DNA of 64,000 nucleotides from Candidatus Poribacteria bacterium. GTDB taxonomy: Bacteria > Poribacteria > WGA-4E > PCPOR2b. The DNA lies in assembly GCA_028819845.1 (NCBI GenBank), contig JAPPKS010000027.1, positions 354,644 through 418,643 of the forward strand, in the 5' to 3' direction. Shown here one piece after another: positions 55,652-63,918 of the stretch (position 1 is its first letter; the number at the start of each line of letters is the position of its first letter). The position numbers were made by a program, and so were the translations under genes. The notes beneath the pieces were generated by a model. The model made no database searches and was not told the origin of the DNA. It worked only from the letters and a program-made list of their open reading frames with translations.

Positions 55652-56869
55652 TTACTCCATTAGGTCTTGTAGAAGTTCGCTCTCGAAAATGGCGCTGCCG
55701 ATTCCGAAGTCCGTAATCCAACCCTCCAAGGCGGCTCTGTTTTGGCAGATTTCTTCAATGTTGATAACCTCCGTTCCGATACCAGGGCGATTGCGCAATA
55801 GTAGAACGCCCAGCGTATCCGACAAGATTTCTGGGTTGAACGCGTCAAGGAGTTGGGAGCTATGGGTCGTAATAATCACTTGCGATCGTTCGGCAAGCTG
55901 TTCAAGGACATTTGCAATGTCGGTCAAAACTCCGGGGTGGAGATTGCGCTCCGGTTCTTCAATGGCAATTAACGGCGGCAAATCAGGCTGATTGAGCAAC
56001 GTGTAATATGCAATGAGTTGTACAGTACCGTTAGATGCTCTGATTAAAGGTATCGGTTTTTTGTCTCTTTCTACAAGACAAAGTGGAGTACGCCCAACAA
56101 TTGCGCAGCGGTCTATTCTGAGATTCGTAGAAGTGGCAAGTGATTCACTAACCTTACCGAAACGCTCAGGATCATTTTCGTGCCAGTACGATAGTGAAGC
56201 CGATAATGTTGAACCATTATCACCGATACCTGGTACTTGGCGCAACTCTTTGAGTTTATCCAACTGAATCTGATTTGAACTCTCAAAATAAGGTCGTATT
56301 GATTCTGTCTGAAAGTCATAAAATTTCCAACGCTTAATGAACTTCGTTAATGCGCTAGTAACGGGTTTGTCTCCATAATCGCCAGCGGACTCTAATGCAA
56401 GTTGAGAGGACCTGTATTTCGTCTGGTTCGTGCCATCTTCATCTTGAACTACGCCCTGTCCATTCTGAATTGAGATAACTTTGACACCGTTAACTGATAA
56501 TGCTTCGGCAACAAAAGGTTGTTCAGCTCCCGCGTGAAACGCTAGTTTATATTCAGTTGGGACACTCTGCACTTCAAGGATGAGTCCCAATTCAGTTGGA
56601 GTGTCCGGCACGTTGGTTTGTGATTGGAAGGTTATGCGGCTTGCTTCACCGGCCCAAAAGAAACCGCGGATGGATCCACTTGGAGATGGTTTATCAACAA
56701 CCATCCAGTTGAGAAGGTTTAAGGATTCTAGAACGTTCGATTTACCACTAGCGGTAGGTCCAACAATCACTGTCAAAGGCTTAAGCGGCAGTGTAACATC
56801 TCGCAAACTGAGGTAGTTTTTGACATAGACTCTATCCAAAAACGTTTTCATTTCAGACATCGTTGTCAA
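55652..56869 (-). CDS. AAA family ATPase (AAA_21/OLD-like)
   Basis: The 405-residue protein is an SMC/ABC-type ATPase: FLDRVYVKNYLSLRDVTLPL at the start (shown up to its limit), Walker A GPTASGKSNVLESLN, signature-like RASNGTVQL, Walker B LPPLIAIEEPERNLHP and switch motif ITTHSSQLLD. No Toprim domain is fused, so it is not a complete OLD nuclease; the effector is more likely the adjacent 178-residue protein. Start could be any of three ATGs within the first seven codons. Position among TA and restriction genes suggests defence. Confidence 0.9.
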   Translation of the reverse strand: MTTMSEMKTFLDRVYVKNYLSLRDVTLPLKPLTVIVGPTASGKSNVLESLNLLNWMVVDKPSPSGSIRGFFWAGEASRITFQSQTNVPDTPTELGLILEVQSVPTEYKLAFHAGAEQPFVAEALSVNGVKVISIQNGQGVVQDEDGTNQTKYRSSQLALESAGDYGDKPVTSALTKFIKRWKFYDFQTESIRPYFESSNQIQLDKLKELRQVPGIGDNGSTLSASLSYWHENDPERFGKVSESLATSTNLRIDRCAIVGRTPLCLVERDKKPIPLIRASNGTVQLIAYYTLLNQPDLPPLIAIEEPERNLHPGVLTDIANVLEQLAERSQVIITTHSSQLLDAFNPEILSDTLGVLLLRNRPGIGTEVINIEEICQNRAALEGWITDFGIGSAIFESELLQDLME

Positions 56870-57018
56870 ACCCTGTGTATTTTGAGATTGGTAATGTACG
56901 ACGCAAATATTTTACCATAACATGAAGTTTTATACGAAAAATAATGTCACCACCGGTGTCATGCCGGTGTCAGGAACGTAGCTTAACGGTGAAGCACTCT
57001 GTTACTTTGGTGACAAAA

Positions 57019-57138
57019 TTTCATAGTTTTCATAGTAAACTGTGAAAAAGAGCGGACGACGAATGCCAGTAAACTTAGGTGGGGCGCGGGTTTAGCGGAA
57101 TTTTAGTAAAACGTTACTATGAAATTATCATAGTTTTT
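57019..57138. promoter_or_regulatory. TCATAGT motif cluster upstream of the ATPase operon
   Basis: TTTCATAGTTTTCATAGT lies at 57019-57036 and GTTACTATGAAATTATCATAG at 57113-57133 (one copy inverted), about 150-270 bases upstream of the ATPase start. This may be an operator. The rest of 56870-57190 has a duplicated CCGGTGTCA and no gene. Confidence 0.4.
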
Positions 57139-57190
57139 AAAGTGACGCGCCATAACTACATTAGTTCGCACTAGCTCGCGATTTTATCCC

Positions 57191-58375
57191 TTAGGTGTCA
57201 ATGTCAAGTTCGGAAACGTCAATCTCACCGGAGATGAGTTTGGGGAGGAGGAGATCGCGGGATTGGCGCAGGTTTTGATTCTGTTTATCCAAGCTGTGCG
57301 CAAGCTGTACCATCGGTTTGACATGCTCGCCAAATCGTTCACATATTGAAGTCGGAGGTAGGAAAAGTTCTTTGCTCATGAATTCCGGCCAGTGTCCCTT
57401 GTAATCATTCAAATCTACCAAGTCTTTAGTTGCCCAATGAAGCCAATAGATACTTCGGTATTGATCGGGATTAGGCAGAAATGGGAGCACGTTCTGGATT
57501 GCGGAAAAGGGAAACTGGATTATGCGCTGGTAGCAGGTATGATTTGCGAAAACGATTATCGGATCATCTTCGCTTGCTGTCACACCGGGAGCATCATCAT
57601 GGTATCCGATAATACCTGAACGGCCTTGATCCAATACCGGTACGCTTCCCGCATGATTGACCGTTTTCTGGTTAAATTTCTTGCCGGAGGCAACTCGTAT
57701 TGTGATTTGCTCAGTCTTTACCACTTCCCACCCCTGCGGGATTGAGCCTAGTTCGGACTCGACCATTAGGACGTTTTCGTGGCCAGGGAAGCGGAATTCG
57801 ACGAACCATTGCCGGTAGATGGTAGCGGCCATGTCTTCAAGGATTTTGATGCGGCGGGTGTTGTTTTCGATGAGGTCGTCGTAGGCGCTGAGGATGGCGG
57901 CGATTTTGAATTGGGTATCCAACGGCGGCGTGAAAAACTCAAAGGATAACAATTTCTCCACACTCAGGTTATCTTGTGTCGTCCCCTGTGATATGTTTTG
58001 CATATGTAGTTTGATGAAGTCAATGTAGTATTTAACTTATCTTACGTCAGCTTTCTCAGGATCCGCAACGAAACCAACAACGCTATCTGGAAAACACGCC
58101 TTGATTTTCAGAATCGCAGTTTCCGCGATATTAGCAGCAATCGTGATGCAAAGTGTACCGGCATTCCACAGTTTGCTCTGGGCTAGTCCCTTTTCGCTGT
58201 AAGCTTTATTAGGTTCTGACAAACAGAGATCGACAAACTTAATATCCCCTGTTTCAAATAATGGATAGGCACCGCCGTAAAGAGCAGGATCATTTCTTGG
58301 ACGACTTCGAGACCTTCCACGTCCAACAATGCCGAGTTGATTCAAACGATAAGGGTTCCAATCTTCACGTCGCAC
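57191..58375 (-). pseudogene. hsdS: Type I restriction specificity subunit interrupted by TAA
   Basis: The frame starts at GTG 58375 behind GAGGAG and reads through a first target-recognition domain (FETGDIKFVD, SKLWNAGTLCITIAANIAET), then hits TAA after ADVR, and continues in the same frame (VKYYIDFIKLHMQN) into the central conserved region (PPLDTQFKIAAILSAYDDLIEN, in part), a second recognition domain and the final LLLPKLISGEIDV. A one-base change from a Tyr codon would restore it. No shift is needed. It is therefore a recent pseudogene or a base-call error. HsdS sets the DNA sequence recognised. Confidence 0.88.
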
Positions 58376-58409
58376 TATGCCGTCTCCTCGAAAATTGTCG
58401 CTCCATTTT

Positions 58410-58513
58410 GTCTGAAACAGGATACTCAGGATTAGGGGATTTACAGGATTGATGTTGTCCGCTGTGATTTATTATCCTGAAAATCCCCTAATCCTGCGAA
58501 GCCTGAATTAGAC
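58410..58513. repeat. Long inverted repeat, copy A
   Basis: Left arm GTCTGAAACAGGATACTCAG, GATTAGGGGATTTACAGGAT pairs imperfectly with the right arm, which ends CTGAATTAGAC. The middle (about 23 bases) forms a loop. The right arm supplies the TAA stop (58510-58508) of the HTH gene on the minus strand. It belongs to the family seen at 59704 and 61579. Confidence 0.9.
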
Positions 58514-59254
58514 TATTGTGCCCGACTCTATATTTTTTAGTGCTGGTGCGGTTTTGAGGAGTAAGCTTGCCGCTTGCAGCCGGACTTTTTCGTCCTCACA
58601 GTCGAGCAACTCCTCAAGGGCGGAGACAGCCTTTTGTGCGCTGGCGGAAACCGCTACACGCTGGGACTCTATGAATGAATCGCGTGCGTCGTCTAGTGCA
58701 ATCGCAAAATAATCGTCGTGGTTTCGCCATCGGTTAACAGTCTCGCGGGTTCTTCCGATTGCTTCACCGACTTCGGCATCGGTCTTGCCTTGGATAATTA
58801 AAGGAATTGCCAGTAATTGCGCGTCGCTCAATTCCTCCGGGTCGTCGTCTATATCTTCAGATGGCAGCGGGCGGTTGGCTAGAAATTTCATCTGACCAAG
58901 TAGTGAATTAAAGGGGCTCCGATTGTCCAGTGCCCACGCCATGATTGTGCCTTCTTCCAAACCGAGCGTGGCTTCGGCATCCGCATAGGAAAAATTACCT
59001 AGGACGAGCGCAGCGGCTCGTGTTACTTCGGTATCCGCCTTGATGCCCACGTCAATTTGGGCAATTTCCGCAAGATAACGGGGTTGTTTTTCCCAATCTT
59101 CAATGATGTCAGTTGATACGCCAATAGCGGCAGCAATCTCGTCTTTGTCTTACCTTCGCCTCAGCGCCGCAGCCGATTCTTGTTCCTTGGTGAGTTTTAG
59201 CATGGATTCCGCCGTTGGGGCGGCAACGGGTTTTGCGTTTCCATTTTTGTTCAT
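58508..59254 (-). pseudogene. Triple HTH protein (terminase-small-subunit-like) interrupted by TAA
   Basis: An ATG at 59254 behind AGGAG begins MNKNGNAKPVAAPTAESML and reads 34 codons to TAA (59152-59150), after which the same frame continues for about 210 residues. The rest contains three similar helix-turn-helix units (DEIAAAIGVSTDIIEDWE, ADAEATLGLEEGTIMAWAL, DAEVGEAIGRTRETVNRWR) and a helical tail. Relatives include phage small-terminase-like and Homeodomain-like DNA-binding proteins. The part from 59050 down could still be made alone. Role unknown; it sits inside the restriction locus. Confidence 0.72.
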
Positions 59255-59322
59255 TTTTACTCTCCTATTCCGTGAATTTTTACGTCACAATTCAGCCTGT
59301 AAGTTGCCTAACCGCCGATTCG

Positions 59323-59360
59323 ATGTCACAGAATATCACTAAATGTCACACAATGTCACA
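59323..59360. promoter_or_regulatory. 10-bp phased array of ATGTCACA repeats
   Basis: ATGTCACA occurs at 59323-59330, 59343-59350 and 59353-59360, with ATATCACT at 59333-59340: four sites exactly 10 bases apart, so all on one face of the helix. Related ATATCACAT lies near 59488. The array is about 70 bases upstream of the HTH gene and may be its operator or an iteron set. Confidence 0.6.
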
Positions 59361-59544
59361 TCTTGTGAGGTTACGAGTGATATGAAATTTGACAGGTGCG
59401 ATACCCGCGTTAGTTCGCTTGTGATGCGGGTTTTGTGCCTGTCGAGTTTTGTTGAGATTGCGTTGCATGCCACAAATCCTCACAAAATATCACATATTTT
59501 GTATCCATCGGGTTTACAGGTAAGGCATCTTACCGAAAAATAGC

Positions 59545-59611
59545 AAAAAAAAAGCGCACCATCTCTACCAAAGGCGTTTGTCTCCCCTCTAAATAGAAAA
59601 TGGTACGCTTT
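59545..59611 (-). terminator. Hairpin with long loop and T-run on the minus strand
   Basis: On the minus strand AAAGCGTACCAT pairs with ATGGTGCGCTTT (one wobble) around a loop of about 37 bases and is followed by six T, so it looks like an intrinsic terminator for the membrane-protein genes upstream (60157-60952). The large loop is unusual. The stretch 59612-59703 shows nothing else. Confidence 0.5.
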
Positions 59612-59703
59612 GTCGGTATGATTATTATACCAACACGAATTAGCGTTGTCAAGAATATTTCAAAATTAATTGCGTCGTATCCTGCAGCACGTCGGAGAAT
59701 ACT

Positions 59704-59790
59704 GTCTGAATCAGGATACTCAAGATTTTAGGATTTACAAGATTGGCGGTCACCGTTGTCATTCGTAATCTTGAGTATCCTGATTTAGAC
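59704..59790. repeat. Long inverted repeat, copy B
   Basis: Arms of 24 bases, GTCTGAATCAGGATACTCAA plus GATT on the left and the complementary AATCTTGAGTATCCTGATTT plus AGAC on the right, are almost perfect. The flank on the right resembles the 3-prime end of hsdM (AATTTACA, GCCT, AAATCAT). Bases 59791-59992 contain a further decayed arm-like piece (GGAATCAGGATTCACATGG) and no gene. Confidence 0.9.
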
Positions 59791-59992
59791 AATTTACACG
59801 CCTTCGTCCGAAATCATTTCTGCGTCCCGTCGGAATCAGGATTCACATGGTTCATTCAATAGTTACTCACAGGTCATCGGGGAAGCTCCTAACAACATAG
59901 CGATTATTAAAAGAGGAATTTAGCAGTAAGATACATCTAGGATTTGCCGAAGGAAATCGTGCCATGGAAGAATTCGACGATTTTAAAAGGGA

Positions 59993-60139
59993 TAGGACTT
60001 ACGCAGTTGGACACGGTTACTATATTTCCGTCCCACCGGCCGGAGATTGGGCAGGCACAAGACCTGCCCCTACACTTGTTCTATTCCCTGTAGGGGCAAC
60101 CCTTGTGGTTGCCCTTGATTCCGAAGTGCGTAATTCCTA
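59993..60139. mobile_element. MITE-like element of 147 bp
   Basis: The ends TAGGACTTACGCAGTTGG (59993) and the complement of the other end TAGGAATTACGCACTTCGG form terminal inverted repeats. Inside are three perfect hairpins: GGGCAGG/CCTGCCC (60049-60069), CCCCTACA/TGTAGGGG (60067-60096) and GGGCAACC/GGTTGCCC (60094-60114). No transposase is encoded. The TAGGACTTACGCA end resembles termini I recall from MITE/IS groups in cyanobacteria and other phyla. Confidence 0.8.
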
Positions 60140-60156
60140 AAATCATTGTTCGGGGT

Positions 60157-60447
60157 TTAATCCTCAACTACCATGCGGCGGATTTTATCATCAATGTCTT
60201 CTAACGTGTTTCTAATCTGCTTCAATTCATCTAGGGAATCTCTATTTGTGTCTCCCATTTCAATCAGTACGCGCCACAGCACGATCCCAACAACAAGCAA
60301 CAACGTAAATAAAGCGAACGCTTTATTGTCTGTTACGTCGTCGGTTGATATTCCCGCTACCGCTAAAAATATCGATATTCCAAGCAGGCTGAAAGTTAGT
60401 AAGCCAAGGATAAGGCTATTGATGGTGTAGAAACGTTTAATGGACAT
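60157..60447 (-). CDS. Small membrane protein with coiled C terminus (1)
   Basis: From ATG 60447, preceded by AAGGAGG, the 96-residue protein has two membrane helices (about 8-29 and 42-62) and a charged helical tail LKQIRNTLEDIDDKIRR. The tail resembles that of its upstream neighbour (LNRKLDDIDSSIRAR), which suggests that the two proteins interact or derive from one another. The ribosome site overlaps the end of the upstream gene. I do not recognise the family. Confidence 0.75.
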   Translation of the reverse strand: MSIKRFYTINSLILGLLTFSLLGISIFLAVAGISTDDVTDNKAFALFTLLLVVGIVLWRVLIEMGDTNRDSLDELKQIRNTLEDIDDKIRRMVVED

Positions 60448-60448
60448 T

Positions 60449-60952
60449 TTATCCTCCTTCATAAAAGTTACGCGCTCGGATGCTAGAATCTATGTCGTCC
60501 AGTTTCCGGTTAAGCATTTCGTGCGTTTCGACTAATTTGCCGGTATTGGAATCCACGGCGTCTTTTAGCTTGTCGAGCTTATGTATCAAGAAGAAATATG
60601 CTATTAAAATCCATATTAAATCCACAGCGCCGGATTCCTTCGCTTCTTCTTCATTGATAACAAGCGTGACCGCCCAACATATGAAAATTACGAGGATTAA
60701 GATTAGAGGTGATAAAAACACATACTCTAATAAATCTGCACTGAATCCTCTGCGGATTCCATCCACGATAATAGCGATTAACATAATAGCAATCGTTATC
60801 GCTCCAAACAGATAAATTCGATGCTGATGGAACCAATCCCAATCAATATTGTCGGGGATAATCGCCTCCAAGCCCCTTTGCAAATATCCGAGTAAGAAAA
60901 AGCAGCCGATTACTATGATAATGTTCCGCCACTGGCGCAACTTCTCACGCAT
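60449..60952 (-). CDS. Small membrane protein with coiled C terminus (2)
   Basis: The 167-residue protein has four membrane helices (about 10-24, 47-64, 79-97, 108-122) followed by a heptad-like cytoplasmic tail KLDKLKDAVDSNTGKLVETH. It ends one base before the next gene start. Pairs of small membrane proteins with coiled tails occur in some abortive-infection and toxin systems as membrane-damaging effectors, but I see no family match. Its place inside an otherwise broken restriction locus is odd. Confidence 0.75.
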   Translation of the reverse strand: MREKLRQWRNIIIVIGCFFLLGYLQRGLEAIIPDNIDWDWFHQHRIYLFGAITIAIMLIAIIVDGIRRGFSADLLEYVFLSPLILILVIFICWAVTLVINEEEAKESGAVDLIWILIAYFFLIHKLDKLKDAVDSNTGKLVETHEMLNRKLDDIDSSIRARNFYEGG

Positions 60953-61066
60953 TTTAAATCTCCTTGTGGTTTAGGGTTTAGGCACAAAGAGAGCGAGACC
61001 GTGGAACTATTGAATTGTAGTTAGCTTTGGGGTATTGCAATCCCGCAATCGCCGCTGTGCCAAAGC

Positions 61067-61114
61067 GTGATGAGGGCGGCTGCCGGGACTGGCAACCGTA
61101 GCACCCCTCATCAC
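61067..61114. other. Stable 48-nt hairpin of unknown role
   Basis: GTGATGAGGG (61067-61076) pairs perfectly with CCCTCATCAC (61105-61114). Inside, CGG/CCG and TGCC/GGCA extend the stem with a single mismatch. No T-run follows on either strand, so it does not look like a terminator. It lies upstream of the membrane-protein pair and could be part of its leader. Confidence 0.5.
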
Positions 61115-61174
61115 TGTCGCCGTATTTGAATGGAGCGAGGAATTTGAGGACGCCGCCCTGACAATGCTGAAGAA

Positions 61175-61498
61175 TTAGTTCTTTACGTCCTTGAAGTAGG
61201 GCATGTCGGCTAGCTTCATTTCGGCGATTTCATCGCGCGTCACTTTTTGGTGTCCGACCAGAATTTCCAATGAATATTTTATACGAAGGTAGCGCCTGAC
61301 CTCGGGGCGCTGCCGCCACTGTTGGTAAGCCTCACGATCCTTTCTGTCCGGCGGCGGTAATAATTTTTTATACGCCGCGTACGCTTCACGTAATTCTTTG
61401 CCGGCTTCGCCGCCGAATCCATACTTTTTCTCAAATGCCTCTCTGGTCTCCCGGTGACCAATGATTTTTCTTCTTTCCTCGTTTCTAAGTTCATTCAA
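61175..61498 (-). CDS. Hypothetical charged 107-residue protein
   Basis: The protein is rich in Lys, Arg and Glu and predicted all-helical (NEERRKIIGHRETREAFEKK, DREAYQQWRQRPEVRRYLRI). It has no membrane segment. No family is recognised; small charged proteins of this sort in restriction loci can be antitoxins or anti-restriction factors, but there is no evidence for that here. It lies between the membrane-protein pair and hsdM on the same strand. Confidence 0.6.
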   Translation of the reverse strand: MNELRNEERRKIIGHRETREAFEKKYGFGGEAGKELREAYAAYKKLLPPPDRKDREAYQQWRQRPEVRRYLRIKYSLEILVGHQKVTRDEIAEMKLADMPYFKDVKN

Positions 61499-61542
61499 TT
61501 CATTTTCCTTTCTTTTTAAGCTGGATATCTTAATTTTGACAA

Positions 61543-61665
61543 CCTACATCGCGTACTCCAAAATCATCTCAAAATTCTGTCTGAATCAGGATTTACAGGA
61601 TTGGTTCTATCCGCGGTCGTTTATTATCCTGAAAATCCTCCTATCCTGAGTATTCTGATTCAGAC
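61543..61665. repeat. Long inverted repeat, copy C, with duplicated hsdM-tail flank
   Basis: The inverted repeat proper spans 61579-61665, starting GTCTGAATCAGG and ending CTGATTCAGAC. Its left flank (61543-61572, TACATCGCGTACTCCAAAAT and following) closely repeats the 3-prime coding end of hsdM, which forms the right flank (TACATCGCCTCCTCCAAAAT and following). Confidence 0.88.
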
Positions 61666-61668
61666 AAT

Positions 61669-63227
61669 TTACATCGCCTCCTCCAAAATCATGGTTACAT
61701 TCTCACCGATACGTTCTTCTAACTGATGCGCTTCGGCGTTCAGGATTTCGAGTTCCTCGTTGAGTTCGCCCAACCGCTCGGCGAAGTCGAAGGCATCCGC
61801 CTCGCGATCGGCGACGCCGACGTATCGTCCGGGGTTGAGGCTCCAGCCTTGCGCTTCGATTTCCGAAATTGACGCGACTTTACAGAGACCGGGCACGTCG
61901 GCATACGCGCCATCGGTGAACTTCGACCCCATCAGTTCCGCACTGTCGTGCCGGTTTTCGGGCGGTTTGCCGCGATGCAGCCGGACAATGTTGGCTAGAA
62001 ACTCCAGTTGCTTGGGTGTAAACTCGCGATGTGCGCGGCTGACTTGATGATAAATGTGGCGGGCATCGATGAACAACACAGTATCCCGCCTATCGCCGTG
62101 CGCTTTCGACTTGTCGAAGAACCAGAGGGTGCAGGGCAGCGTAACGGTGTAGAAGAAGTTAGACCCAATGCTGACCATGACATCAACGGCGCGGGATTCG
62201 ATAAATTGCCGGCGGATTTCCAGCTCTGAGGCGCGGGCGTCGGCTGCGGAGTTCGCCATGACAAAGCCGGCGCGTCCGAAGGTGTTAAGCGTGCTGAAAA
62301 AGAGTTGAATCCAGAGATAGTTGGCGTTGTCCACACGGGGCATGCCGAACGGGAAACGCGGGTCGTCTTGATACGTTCCCTGTCCACGCGGTCAACGTTG
62401 AAGGGGGGATTCGCCATGACGAAGTCGAATTTTTCAAAGGCGCGGTGCGCGTCATCGTAGTAGCTATTTGCCTGCTTGATGTCGCCTTCGAGTCCGTGGA
62501 CGGCGAGGTTCATCTTGCACAGGCGGATAGTCTCAGCGACGCGTTCGATTCCGTGGATGCTGATTTGCCCGTTACCGTTTTCGCGGTGCCGCTGCACGAA
62601 ATCTGCGCTCTGGACGAACATGCCGCCGGAGCCGCAGGCGGGGTCGAGGATGCGTCCTTGGAACGGTTCGATGATTTCGACGATTAGCTTAACGAGCGAG
62701 GTAGGGGTGAAAAACTCGCCGCCGCGCGCGCCTTCGGTCATGGCGAAGTTGCCGAGAAAATATTCGTAGACTTTGCCGAAGGCGTCGCCCTCAATGTCCA
62801 TCGGAATACGTTCCATGATGCGGAGCAGTTCAAGCAGCGTCGTCTTGTCGAGCCGGTTGTAGGTCTTGGGGAGCACACCGTCAACCTGTCTGTTTTCCTC
62901 TTCGATTGCCCTCATGGCGTTGTTGATTGCTTGCCCGATGTTTTCGCTTTCGGGCAGGTTCAGGAGATGATTGAATCGCGCGGCTTCTGGGAGGTAGAAT
63001 GCGCCGCGCGCCTGAAATTCGGTTTTGTCGGCGCGTCTGCGTCTGCCGGCAGTCGGTTCACGGTTGATTTTGGATTCAGTCTGTGTAAACCTGTGGTCGG
63101 CGTAGCGCAGGAAGATTAGTCCAAGGACCGGCGTTGAATACTCGGACGGACGCAGCCGTGAATTGGCTCGGAGTTCATCGGCGGCGCTCCATAGCCGCCG
63201 TTCGATTTCAGATTGGTTGGTGTTCAC
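61669..63227 (-). pseudogene. hsdM: Type I restriction DNA methyltransferase with one-base frameshift
   Basis: From GTG 63227, behind GGGAGG, the frame encodes the HsdM N-terminal helical domain ([13 protein letters not shown]), motif [13 protein letters not shown] and motif [10 protein letters not shown]. Near 62367 one G is missing in ATCAAG(G)ACGACCCG; the C-terminal half then runs in another frame from about 62365 ([15 protein letters not shown]) to its stop at 61669 (ILEEAM). Restoring one base rejoins all. It may be a true null or an error in a short run. HsdM adds N6-methyladenine; hsdR is not in the window. Confidence 0.9.
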
Positions 63228-63330
63228 AGAAAAACCTCCCAAGATATAAAGATGGATCGAAATGAATTGTTCGGAATTGTACCATATAGTAAAAATTATA
63301 TGCAAATAGGATTGCGCGGCGATGCTGTAG

Positions 63331-63918
63331 GTTGGGTTTCGCTACGCGTGATGTGCAATGAGCAATGATAAACGTCCTGAACGGTTAACGCTATCGGAAC
63401 GGATTTGGGATTACCGCTCTACCCAACCTACAAGAGCTGCGTTTAAGAAACCGAGATTTGAAGAAAAAACTCGGTTTTAAATAAGAGTTATTCCCATCGT
63501 TCTGGTGGTGGCGTCCATCGTTCGGTGTCGAAAGGTTTCAAAAACGTTGGGTTTCGCTACGCGTGATGTGCAATGAGCAATGATTAACGTCCTGAACGGT
63601 TAACGCTATCGGAACGGATTTGGGATTACCGCTCTACCCAACCTACAAAAGCTGCGTTTAAGAAACCGAGATTTGAAGAAAAAACTCGGTTTTAAATAAG
63701 GGTTATTCCCATCGTTCTGGTGGTGGCGTCCGCCTTTCGGTGTCGAAAGGTTTCAAAAACGTTGGGTTTCGCTATGCGTAATTTGCAATGAGCAATGATA
63801 AACGTCCTGAACGGTTAACGCTATCGGAACGGTTTTGGAATTACCGCTCTACCCAACCTACAAAAGCTGCGTTTAAGAAACCGAGATTTGAAGAAAAAAC
63901 TCGGTTTTAAATAAGGGT
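63331..63918. repeat. 215-bp tandem repeat, 2.7 copies
   Basis: Units start with GTTGGGTTTCGCTA at 63331, 63546 and 63761, exactly 215 bases apart. Each unit holds an inverted pair (GTTGGGT and ACCCAAC, about 90 bases apart) and a hairpin AAACCGAG/CTCGGTTT with a T-rich end. The third copy is cut near 63918. The region 63228-63330 and the last 80 bases hold no gene. Confidence 0.92.

Noticed and set aside
57191..59254. Recoding of the in-frame stops in hsdS and the HTH gene as an amino acid.
   Set aside because: Both stops are TAA, not TGA, and no SECIS-like or pyrrolysine context is seen; mutation or base-call error is simpler.
58508..59254. Phage terminase small subunit and hence a prophage.
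   Set aside because: HTH repeats resemble those of small terminases, but no portal, capsid, tail or integrase gene is near.
59343..59543. A 66-codon plus-strand frame.
   Set aside because: It begins inside the phased repeats, has no ribosome site and no recognisable product.
63331..63918. CRISPR array or rRNA-like repeat.
   Set aside because: Repeats are 215 bases long, directly abutting and contain no unique spacers.
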